Shown in pieces: positions 1 to 6,065 of a DNA stretch of 12,084 bases (position 1 is its first letter; each line of letters begins with the position of its first letter). The translations under genes were made by a program, and so were the position numbers. The DNA lies in assembly GCA_039923455.1 (NCBI GenBank), contig JBDTCS010000078.1, positions 1 through 12,084 on the forward strand, written 5' to 3'. Source of the DNA: JBDTCS01 sp039923455 (GTDB lineage: Bacteria > Bacteroidota > Ignavibacteria > Palsa-1295). The notes beneath the pieces are model-generated. The model was not told where the DNA came from. It made no database searches and saw only the letters and a program-made list of their open reading frames with translations.

Positions 1-338
1 ACAAAATCGCCGAGCTCTTGTTTGAGATCCGTGACTTCATCACTCAGCGAAATATTAAGATCGAAATGATCCGCAACTTCGCGATAGTAGGTCAGCCCTT
101 CGATGCGGGATGGATGTTCGCTCGGTGTGATGAATGGCACCTGACCAATCTCGAGCAAGGGAGGCGTCGAGAAGAATTTCATCTCCGTCGGATAGCGCAG
201 AATCGAATTTGCTACGGCGCCTTTTTCTAAGATCACATAGCTGAGTCCCGCACGCTTCGCCTCGATTGCAATCGAAAGCCCAGCGGGGCCCGCGCCGATG
301 ATAAGCACGTCGAGCAATTCTCTTTTCGCTTCGGACAC
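1..338 (-). CDS. ypdA: YpdA-family FAD/NAD(P)-dependent oxidoreductase (putative bacillithiol disulfide reductase), N-terminal part
   Basis: About 112 N-terminal codons of a flavoprotein; the rest lies beyond the left edge. A Rossmann FAD-binding motif GAGPAGLS sits at residues 15-22, with the strand-ending acidic residue in LEK at 37-39. It is followed by the YpdA-like signature NSILRYPTEMKFFST, a PFITPSE segment and a segment ending in GLTYYREVA. In Firmicutes YpdA is the NADPH-dependent reductase of oxidised bacillithiol, and Bacteroidota/Chlorobi also carry homologues. The start is a GTG one base after the TAA of the upstream hydratase (TAAcGTG), with a purine-rich AAAGAAG just before it, so it is probably translated by coupling within the same operon. 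The residue equivalent to the reported redox Cys14 of Staphylococcus YpdA is Ala19 here. Family assignment is by recalled similarity. Whether it reduces bacillithiol disulfide is inference. Confidence 0.8.
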   Translation of the reverse strand, partial: MSEAKRELLDVLIIGAGPAGLSIAIEAKRAGLSYVILEKGAVANSILRYPTEMKFFSTPPLLEIGQVPFITPSEHPSRIEGLTYYREVADHFDLNISLSDEVTDLKQELGDF

Positions 339-339
339 G

Positions 340-1107
340 TTACTTCTTTGCAAGGAATTTTGCAATGCCACGCTTCGTATCTTCGGTCGTGCGAGCAAGT
401 GCGTTCATACTCGCCGCATATTCGAGCCCGGCCTCCAGACTCATTCCATGCGACGCTGCGATGAGCGATTTCGTGAGCGCAATAGCCGAAGGTGGATTGC
501 GCGAAACCTGATGCGCATACATCACAACACTATCCTCGAGCGAACCACACGGCACCACATACTGCACAAGCCCGAGCGAGTACGCCTCCTCGGCAGTGAT
601 ACGACGACCGGAAAGCAACAGCTCTCGCGCATGTTGCTCCCCTATCTTCCGAACCAAAAACACAGAGACGAGCGCGGGAATAAAACCGAGCGTAGTTTCT
701 GTGTAACCAAATTCGGAATCGTCGGCGGCAAAGATCACATCGCAGACCATCGCAAGTCCGCATCCACCCGCAAGTGCTGCACCGTGAACCTGTGCGATGA
801 CAAAACGAGGAAACGTATATATCTTCCAAAGCAGATCGCGCAATCTCCGTGAGTCAGCAAGATTCTGCTCCGGACCAAATTCGGTGATCTGCTGAATGTA
901 GGCAAGATCCGCTCCCGCGCTAAACACATTCCCTTGTGAGCGCAAGACGATAACGCGAGCATCCTCATCCTCCAGCAATGAATCGAACGCTTTCGATAGT
1001 TGCTCGATCAGCTCAGGCGACATCGCGTTCTTCTTCTCCGGTCGATTCATCGTGATGAATGCGATCGGATGATTCTTCTCGATAGTGATTAGCGTCTCTT
1101 CAGGCAT
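340..1107 (-). CDS. Enoyl-CoA hydratase/isomerase family protein (crotonase fold)
   Basis: A complete 255-residue crotonase, the usual family length. The oxyanion-hole segments are visible: FSAGADL (residues 62-68) and HGAALAGGCGLA (108-119). The acyl-CoA-site glutamate equivalent to crotonase Glu164 is E137 in GYTETTLGFIPA. The position equivalent to crotonase Glu144 is Gly117, so it lacks one of the two classical hydratase acids. The string GFIPALVSVFLVRKIGE resembles the Bacteroidota group often labelled methylglutaconyl-CoA hydratase (leucine degradation), so a hydratase, isomerase or lyase activity on a branched acyl-CoA is possible but unproven. It is the third gene of the leftward run, 157 nt after ispG and 1 nt before the ypdA-like gene. 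AAGG lies only one base from the ATG, too close for a normal Shine-Dalgarno. An unusual 9-nt repeat ends 9 nt before the start codon. Confidence 0.88.
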   Translation of the reverse strand: MPEETLITIEKNHPIAFITMNRPEKKNAMSPELIEQLSKAFDSLLEDEDARVIVLRSQGNVFSAGADLAYIQQITEFGPEQNLADSRRLRDLLWKIYTFPRFVIAQVHGAALAGGCGLAMVCDVIFAADDSEFGYTETTLGFIPALVSVFLVRKIGEQHARELLLSGRRITAEEAYSLGLVQYVVPCGSLEDSVVMYAHQVSRNPPSAIALTKSLIAASHGMSLEAGLEYAASMNALARTTEDTKRGIAKFLAKK

Positions 1108-1116
1108 ACCTTGATT

Positions 1117-1179
1117 TTATGAGATTTTAGAGATTTTTGAGATAAGAGAGATCATGGAGATAAACGAGATTTTTGAGAT
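1117..1179. repeat. 9-nt periodic short tandem repeat, GAGATNNNN x7
   Basis: On the + strand the pentamer GAGAT begins at 1121, 1130, 1139, 1148, 1157, 1166 and 1175: seven exact copies at exactly 9-nt spacing. The 4-nt spacers vary: ttta, tttt, aaga, catg, aaac, tttt. On the transcribed (minus) strand the unit is ATCTCNNNN. It fills the leader of the crotonase-family gene, just upstream of its start codon. Confidence 0.9.
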
Positions 1180-1194
1180 GGGATGCGCGACCAT
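1117..1194 (-). other. Possible 25-codon leader-like mini-ORF rich in Ile and Ser
   Basis: Reading leftward, an ATG at 1194-1192 opens a 25-codon frame that ends in TAA at 1119-1117, nine bases before the hydratase ATG. After MVAHP it consists of seven Ile-Ser-X steps (X = K, F, M, L, K, K, then stop); every Ile codon is ATC. The ATG lies in the 3' arm of the hairpin at 1190-1215. It could be an attenuator-like leader or simply a by-product of the 9-nt DNA repeat. No Shine-Dalgarno is evident and nothing shows translation. Confidence 0.2.
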
Positions 1195-1215
1195 TATTGC
1201 TGGCGCAATAATGGT
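1190..1215. other. 11-bp perfect hairpin (ACCATTATTGC / GCAATAATGGT, 4-nt loop)
   Basis: A perfect inverted repeat, 1190-1200 against 1205-1215, with loop TGGC. It lies 49 nt downstream of the ispG stop in the direction of transcription. No T-run follows on the minus strand, so it is not a canonical intrinsic terminator. It may be an mRNA-stabilising or processing element, a partial terminator, or a protein-binding palindrome. It also holds the ATG of the mini-ORF at 1117-1194. Confidence 0.6.
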
Positions 1216-1264
1216 TGAGGCTGAGTGCGTACACATGTGTTTGGCGTGGGACTTGAAGACTGTA

Positions 1265-2383
1265 CTAATTCGCGGGTTGGAATGCGTTGACTTCGTCGAT
1301 GAGTGTTTGGACGATCTCGTCTTCGCGGATGCGGCGGATCATTTCGCCCTTGCGATAGAGAATTCCTACTCCCTGTCCGGCAGCAATTCCGATATCTGCT
1401 TCGGAGGCTTCTCCGGGTCCGTTGACTACGCAACCGAGAATTGCGATCTTGACAGGCTTTTTGATATGTGCGAGCGCTGCTTCGAGTTCGCGCGTAACTT
1501 TGAAAAGATCGATTTCGAGTCTGCCGCAAGTTGGGCAAGCGATGATCTCAACGTTGCGACTCGCAAGCGAAAGCGAACGGAGAATTTCTTTGCCGACTTC
1601 TACTTCACGCTCAGGTTCATCGGTGAGCGATACCCGAATCGTGTCGCCAATTCCTTCAGCGAGCAGTGTGCCGATGCCGACAGCACTTTTGATCGTACCA
1701 ATTTTTGCAGTGCCTGCTTCTGTTACGCCAAGATGCAAAGGATAATCCGTTCGTTCGGCGATAAGGCGATACGCTTCGATCATCAAACGTACGTCTGTTG
1801 ATTTCACGCTGATGATCACATCTTCAAAATCAAAATCTTCGCAGATCTTAGCATGGCGCATTGCGGATTCGAAAAGCGCTTCAGCAGTTGGGTAGCCGTG
1901 CTTCTCCAAAATATCTTCTTCGAGCGATCCCGAGTTCACACCGATACGAATCGGAATATGTTTCGCCTTCGCTTTGCCGAGCACTTCGTGAATGCGCTGA
2001 ATCGAACCGATGTTACCCGGATTGAGCCGAACTTTCGCGACGTTCGCTTCGATAGCCTTGATTGCGAATACGTGATTGAAATGAATGTCGGCAACGATCG
2101 GAAGATTCGAGCCACGAACGATTTCGTGCATTGCTTCGGCAGCTTCCCAATCATTCACTGTCACGCGAATAATATCGCAACCCGCTTCTTCGGCACGCTT
2201 GATCTGCGCGAGCGTCGCTTTGACATCGCCGGTCTTCGTCTTCGTCATTGTTTGCACGCTGATCGGTGCACCACCGCCTACTGCGATTCCACCTACCATC
2301 ACCTTACGTGACTTACGTCTTGGTGTATGCGAGGCAGCAAGTACGACTTTGGGCGTTTCAAGAATCGGAAGAGAAAGATCCAT
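1265..2383 (-). CDS. ispG: 4-hydroxy-3-methylbut-2-en-1-yl diphosphate synthase, IspG/GcpE
   Basis: A complete 372-residue IspG. In the MEP isoprenoid pathway it reductively converts the cyclic diphosphate MEcPP to HMBPP using a [4Fe-4S] cluster. The N-terminal TIM barrel opens with RRKSRKVMVGGIAVGGGAPI and continues with the QTMTKTKTGDV, ADIHFN and KVRLNPGNIG motifs. The C-terminal cluster domain shows cysteines C283, C286 (ACPTCGR) and C318 (GCVVNGPGEA), with E325 as the likely fourth ligand, matching E. coli C270/C273/C305/E312 at a constant offset of 13. The length is that of the short, two-domain proteobacterial form. Many Bacteroidota and Chlorobi IspG proteins, as I recall, carry a large extra central domain, which is absent here. 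It lies 41 nt after the rhomboid gene on the same strand. The start codon is ATG, and no strong Shine-Dalgarno precedes it. Confidence 0.96.
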   Translation of the reverse strand: MDLSLPILETPKVVLAASHTPRRKSRKVMVGGIAVGGGAPISVQTMTKTKTGDVKATLAQIKRAEEAGCDIIRVTVNDWEAAEAMHEIVRGSNLPIVADIHFNHVFAIKAIEANVAKVRLNPGNIGSIQRIHEVLGKAKAKHIPIRIGVNSGSLEEDILEKHGYPTAEALFESAMRHAKICEDFDFEDVIISVKSTDVRLMIEAYRLIAERTDYPLHLGVTEAGTAKIGTIKSAVGIGTLLAEGIGDTIRVSLTDEPEREVEVGKEILRSLSLASRNVEIIACPTCGRLEIDLFKVTRELEAALAHIKKPVKIAILGCVVNGPGEASEADIGIAAGQGVGILYRKGEMIRRIREDEIVQTLIDEVNAFQPAN

Positions 2384-2424
2384 TTGATTATGTGTAATAA
2401 AACTTTTTTGTTGGGCGATCTTGC

Positions 2425-3396
2425 TTAGCGTTTCTCGTCCATTTTCTTTGCAGCTTCGAGAAGAATTTCTCGCTCGTCGGTAGTCAGATTTTGATAACCA
2501 CTCGCTGCGATCTTGTCAAGAATTCCGTCGATGACTTCTTGCGTTATCACTCGACTCTTTGTCGGGCTAACTTCGGTGCGCTGTGCGTTGCTTCCACCGA
2601 TATCATGATATTCTGCTTCGACAGGTTCGTCACGATCAGGCCGATTGAAAAATCCTTGCGGCTTTTGCATCGTACCAAATCCGCTCGGGCGCGTCGGGTT
2701 GCCCCATTCATCTGTTTTCTTCGTGCGTAACTTGCTGAGCAATTGTGTGCCGCCCGAATCAAAAATCATATACAGAATACCCACGACTCCACCACCAAGA
2801 TGTGCAAGGTGGCCGATATTATCTGCTCCACCGACCGACCAAATCTCAAGCCCCATAAAGAGCACAACGAAATATTTGGCTTTGACGGGAATGAGAAAAT
2901 ACAGGTAGATCATGCGATCCGGAAACATCAATCCGAATGCTACGAGCAACCCAAAGATCGCACCCGAAGCACCGATCAGCGGTGCTGGTGGCAAATTTAG
3001 AATCGGTGTTATGAATAAATGCGCCGCAGCACCACCAAGTCCGCAGACGGTATAAAAGATCAAAAACTTTTTCGAACCCCAGAGCTGCTCGAGTTCGATT
3101 CCGAACATCCAGAGTGCGAACATATTGAAGAGCACATGCGTCAAGCTGCCATGCAGAAACATGTAGGTGATCGGCTGCCAGATCTCAAAGCCACCGGAGT
3201 TGATCGGATAAAGTGCGCCGTAGCGGTCGATTAATTCGTTGAGCGGCATGCCGCCGATCATGAGTCGACTAAAGAGTATTTCGACGAGGAATATTCCGAT
3301 ATTCGTAACCAGCAACGCCTTTACTACCGGCGGGAAATACGAGAACCCACCGAATCCTCGGCCTTTCGTCGGCTGACCATACTGACCCATTGACAT
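2425..3396 (-). CDS. Rhomboid-family intramembrane serine protease with C-terminal DUF6576-like tail
   Basis: 323 residues with about six membrane helices between residues 24 and 212. The rhomboid Ser-His dyad is visible as S144 in GASGAIFG and H199 in GHLAHLGGG. The oxyanion-stabilising motif HGSLTHVLFNMF supplies H87 and N91. Rhomboids cut transmembrane substrates within the bilayer; the substrate here is unknown. After the last helix a polar tail of about 105 residues ends in a predicted helical segment (SRVITQEVIDGILDKIAASG at 281-300, then LTTDERE), which resembles the DUF6576 module found at the end of Bacteroidota rhomboids. An AGAGG lies 7 nt before the chosen ATG, favouring it over the second Met two codons later. 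This is the first gene of the leftward run ending in the ypdA-like gene, and ispG follows after 41 nt. Confidence 0.94.
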   Translation of the reverse strand: MSMGQYGQPTKGRGFGGFSYFPPVVKALLVTNIGIFLVEILFSRLMIGGMPLNELIDRYGALYPINSGGFEIWQPITYMFLHGSLTHVLFNMFALWMFGIELEQLWGSKKFLIFYTVCGLGGAAAHLFITPILNLPPAPLIGASGAIFGLLVAFGLMFPDRMIYLYFLIPVKAKYFVVLFMGLEIWSVGGADNIGHLAHLGGGVVGILYMIFDSGGTQLLSKLRTKKTDEWGNPTRPSGFGTMQKPQGFFNRPDRDEPVEAEYHDIGGSNAQRTEVSPTKSRVITQEVIDGILDKIAASGYQNLTTDEREILLEAAKKMDEKR

Positions 3397-3447
3397 ATTA
3401 TATCCTCTGCCCCATTTCCTAACCTAAGTATTCTAATCGCTTTCTGA

Positions 3448-3478
3448 CTACACGTGTAGCGCAAATACTGCTCACGTG
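3448..3478. promoter_or_regulatory. Twin CACGTG boxes upstream of the rhomboid gene
   Basis: A 12-bp perfect palindrome CTACACGTGTAG (3448-3459) contains CACGTG at 3451-3456. A second CACGTG lies at 3473-3478. Centre-to-centre distance is 22 bp, close to two helical turns, 52-82 nt upstream of the rhomboid ATG. The layout suits a dimeric regulator binding two sites on one DNA face. The regulator is unknown, and chance is not excluded. Confidence 0.35.
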
Positions 3479-3570
3479 TTTCAAACAGGTATATACGGGG
3501 CTCTGTTCCGATGGTGTTTTTCGGGATTTAATGCCCACAAAGCGTAGGAGGCTATGTCGCACCGATTCTT

Positions 3571-3665
3571 AGCTCCGAAGGAGCGGCATAATTGTAGCCC
3601 GCTGCGTAAACGCCGGGTTTGGAATCGTTTTTGTTTTCAAGAGCTCCAGAGGAGCGAAATATAGC
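3571..3665. repeat. Composite hairpin repeat (two GCTCC/GGAGC hairpins flanking a third), interspersed-repeat type
   Basis: Three hairpins stand in order. The first is GCTCCGAAGGAGC at 3572-3584. The second is 3598-3617, with CCCG and GCG pairing to CGC and CGGG around a TAAA loop and a 2-nt bulge. The third is GCTCCAGAGGAGC at 3643-3655. The first and third are followed by similar tails (GGCATAATTGTAGC, GAAATATAGC). From memory this matches a dispersed intergenic repeat seen in many Bacteroidota and related genomes, here in a decayed form. It ends 3 nt past the stop of the gene at 3669. Confidence 0.65.
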
Positions 3666-3668
3666 TTG

Positions 3669-5798
3669 TCATTTTTTCAACACCATCTTGATCTCCCGAC
3701 GCGATCCGTTCGCTGAAATCTGTGCGGTATAAATTCCACTTGGCAAATTCGTGGCATCGAATCGAACGTTGTGTGATCCAGCAGATGTCATCTCATTGAT
3801 GAGCGTCTCGATCTTGCGTCCCAATACATCGAACACATCAATCGTCACTAACCCCCTTTCCGAAAGAGAATAATTAATCGTCGTCGATGGATTGAATGGA
3901 TTCGGATAATTCTGCGCGAGCGTGAACGAGTTCGCACTCGGCGACTGACCCACTCCAACTTCTGCGATCGGGCGATACCAAACTCCATCACCTAATGTGG
4001 ACGCATAGAGCTTTGATCCGACGAGTGTGATCGAGCTAACCGGCGCCGGCGTCAAGCCGATTCCCTCTGTCTTCCATGTAAGACCACGATCGGTCGATGT
4101 GAGTATTCCTCCAGCGGTTGCTGCGATAAGCTTTCCATCGGCGGCAACTAATTTAGAATAAGTAAGTCCCGGCAATCCGTTGTTCACCGAGCCCCATGTG
4201 TTACCGTTGTCATCGGAGCGATAAAGTCCGGCATTCGTCGTGCCAGCATAAATCGACGAACCGAGTTGCGCAAAACAAGTTACGTTAGCAGCAGTCGGAA
4301 TTTTTAGGACTTCGTGCCAAGTTGCTGCCGAGTCTGTCGACATAAAAATCTTTGCGGTCTTAATCGTATCGAAGTTACGTGTGCCGGCAAACATTCGTGT
4401 TCCATAAAACGCAAGCGCTGTTGCAAAAGGATTTGTAAGGCCGGTACCCATCTGTGTCCAACTCTTTCCGACCGTATTGGAAGCGAACACACCGCCATAC
4501 GTGCTGCACATATAAAGGGTAGTACCAACGCGCAGCAATTCATTGACATACACATTTGACAGCCCGACATCAGTGAAGGTCCAGTTGATACCCGCATCCG
4601 TTGATGCATAGACTCCCATACCTGTACCGACAAGAATCGCGGTATTCGGATCGGTGGAATCGAGCGAGAGCAGACATGTGATGCTCGTCGCCGGCAATCC
4701 ATGTGTGATCGCAACCCAGGTTGCGCCGAGATCATCCGATCGAAACGTGTGATACTGACTCGTGCCGGCATAGAGAATTGGTGCAGATGAATGCACACCA
4801 CTTGCGACGATCGAATACACGGTCGATTTCGAACGCTCGGGAGTTACGAGTGCCCAACTCGCTCCTTGGTTCGATGAATACGCCAAGGCACCCAGCACCG
4901 AACCGACATACAAATTCGATTTGGAAACAGCGATGCATGTAACTTCACGATCGGTCAATCCGGCATTTATGCTCACCCACTGTGAGCCGCCGTTTGTTGA
5001 CATACTCGCACCTGCGTCAACTGCTCCGGCATAGAGTACCTGAGTAGCCGAAAAAGAATCTGCTACAATGAGCGACGTTGGATTGTACCTGGTCGCCTTT
5101 AAACTTGATCCAAGCCACGTCTTACCATTGTTCGATGAACGGAGCACACCAGCTCCGATAGTTGCAGCGTAAACATAATCATTTGTCACTACGAGCGCTT
5201 GGATATACTTGACGGACATGCCGGAATCGATCTCCTTCCAAGTTACACCATTGTCGGGTGAGTGAAAGAGTCCACCGGCATTGGCACCAACATAGATATC
5301 CGTGCCACGAGCAGCGATCGCGCCCACTGCGAATCCGGACGGCAAACCATTGCTGATCGTGTTCCAACTCGTTCCATTGTTGGTGGTGATATAAGCTCCT
5401 CCATCTGTTCCAGCAAAAACATTGGAGCCACTCATCGCGAACGCACGAACGCCGTACGTACCGAGCGAAATATTTACTTTCGCCCACGTCTGACCTTTGT
5501 CGGTCGATTGATGAATACCATCATTCTTTGTTCCCGCATATAGGTACACACCCGATGACGCAAGGCACAAAATATCTCTCGACCATGGTCCCGGATAGAT
5601 TAGCCCCCAACTGGCACCACGGTTACTGGAAACATATAATCCGACAGTCGCCGTAGCCGCTACAACAAAATCGCCATCAGCCAGAAGCGACTGAATCCCA
5701 CCTGTATCGTACGGCCCACTCGTCGGTACCCACTGCGCCTCAGCTTGAGTAACAAGTCCACTAATCAGGAAAAACAGTACACACAAAAAAACTTTCAT
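3669..5798 (-). CDS. Secreted Asp-box beta-propeller protein with T9SS type A sorting domain
   Basis: 709 residues. A signal peptide (MKVFLCVLFFLISGLVTQAEA, cleavage near residue 21) leads to a long repeat region. Thirteen Asp-box motifs of the form S-T/S-D/N-x-G-x-T/S-W have their Trp at 64, 105, 145, 187, 228, 274, 315, 361, 406, 447, 494, 535 and 575, every 40-47 residues, with a degenerate fourteenth at GDGVWYRP (603-610). Fourteen blades suggest two seven-bladed propellers, as in the xyloglucanase and sortilin-like superfamily. The C-terminal ~85 residues (FTLAQNYPNPFNPSTTINYS, VLGRK, SGIYTAQI, KMVLKK) are a T9SS sorting domain, so it should cross the outer membrane and be released or anchored. 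No glycosidase catalytic residues are recognisable, so the function is unknown; adhesion or surface structure is possible. A TAGATTTG box lies about 28 nt upstream of the ATG. It is divergent from the related gene at 6066. Confidence 0.9.
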   Translation of the reverse strand: MKVFLCVLFFLISGLVTQAEAQWVPTSGPYDTGGIQSLLADGDFVVAATATVGLYVSSNRGASWGLIYPGPWSRDILCLASSGVYLYAGTKNDGIHQSTDKGQTWAKVNISLGTYGVRAFAMSGSNVFAGTDGGAYITTNNGTSWNTISNGLPSGFAVGAIAARGTDIYVGANAGGLFHSPDNGVTWKEIDSGMSVKYIQALVVTNDYVYAATIGAGVLRSSNNGKTWLGSSLKATRYNPTSLIVADSFSATQVLYAGAVDAGASMSTNGGSQWVSINAGLTDREVTCIAVSKSNLYVGSVLGALAYSSNQGASWALVTPERSKSTVYSIVASGVHSSAPILYAGTSQYHTFRSDDLGATWVAITHGLPATSITCLLSLDSTDPNTAILVGTGMGVYASTDAGINWTFTDVGLSNVYVNELLRVGTTLYMCSTYGGVFASNTVGKSWTQMGTGLTNPFATALAFYGTRMFAGTRNFDTIKTAKIFMSTDSAATWHEVLKIPTAANVTCFAQLGSSIYAGTTNAGLYRSDDNGNTWGSVNNGLPGLTYSKLVAADGKLIAATAGGILTSTDRGLTWKTEGIGLTPAPVSSITLVGSKLYASTLGDGVWYRPIAEVGVGQSPSANSFTLAQNYPNPFNPSTTINYSLSERGLVTIDVFDVLGRKIETLINEMTSAGSHNVRFDATNLPSGIYTAQISANGSRREIKMVLKK

Positions 5799-5825
5799 GC
5801 TCTAATTTTAGAATTTTAGCTAAGA

Positions 5826-5833
5826 CAAATCTA
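5826..5833 (-). promoter_or_regulatory. Bacteroidota-type -7 promoter box TAGATTTG for the gene at 3669-5798
   Basis: TAGATTTG on the minus strand matches the Bacteroidota consensus TAnnTTTG exactly. It lies 28 nt upstream of the ATG at 5798, implying a 5' leader of about 20 nt. No clear TTTG -33 element is seen at the usual distance, which weakens the call. Confidence 0.45.
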
Positions 5834-5879
5834 TTGACGGTAGAAGATTTTGCTTTGACCCATTCGAGACACTTGTGAC

Positions 5880-5917
5880 CCCGACACAACTGTGCAATAA
5901 AGACAAGGCGTGTCGGG
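5880..5917. promoter_or_regulatory. 8-bp inverted repeat CCCGACAC / GTGTCGGG between divergent propeller genes
   Basis: CCCGACAC (5880-5887) is repeated inverted as GTGTCGGG (5910-5917), with a 22-nt spacer, giving 30 bp between arm centres. A further GTGTCGG lies at 6028-6034. Sitting between two divergent starts, it could be an operator shared by both genes. It is too widely spaced and lacks a T-run, so it does not look like a terminator. Confidence 0.3.
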
Positions 5918-5985
5918 AAAGGGTTGCAGCAACGGGGGTGGTTTTCACTGGATACTTTGTGCCCTAATCCTGTCGTTTGTTTGAA

Positions 5986-5993
5986 TAGATTTC
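5986..5993 (+). promoter_or_regulatory. Weak candidate -7 box TAGATTTC for the gene at 6066
   Basis: TAGATTTC matches 7 of 8 positions of the TAnnTTTG pattern and faces the rightward gene about 75 nt upstream of its likely start. TTTG copies occur nearby at 5976 and 5980 but at the wrong spacing. Low confidence. Confidence 0.2.
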
Positions 5994-6065
5994 GTAACTT
6001 CGCAGTGCTCTTAACTGTTATCCCTGTGTGTCGGCTCTTGAAAATAGAGTGAGACGCTTAAAACC

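Noticed and set aside
298..852. Rightward open frame of 184 codons
   Set aside because: It lies opposite the crotonase gene and the start of ypdA, both of which have clear family motifs. Its translation is Arg/Cys/His-rich with no recognisable domain.
1231..1240. Palindrome ACACATGTGT downstream of ispG as an operator
   Set aside because: A single short palindrome at the 3' side of a gene with no second site; easily due to chance.
1154..1801. Rightward open frame of 215 codons beginning in the 9-nt repeat (EIx repeats)
   Set aside because: It runs antisense to ispG. The first residues only reflect the repeat and the rest mirrors ispG codons.
1853..2311. Rightward 152-codon frame
   Set aside because: Antisense shadow of ispG; composition is not protein-like and there is no family match.
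4304..4801. Leftward 165-codon frame within the large propeller gene
   Set aside because: Out-of-frame shadow of the Asp-box repeat gene, whose own frame is continuous from signal peptide to sorting domain.
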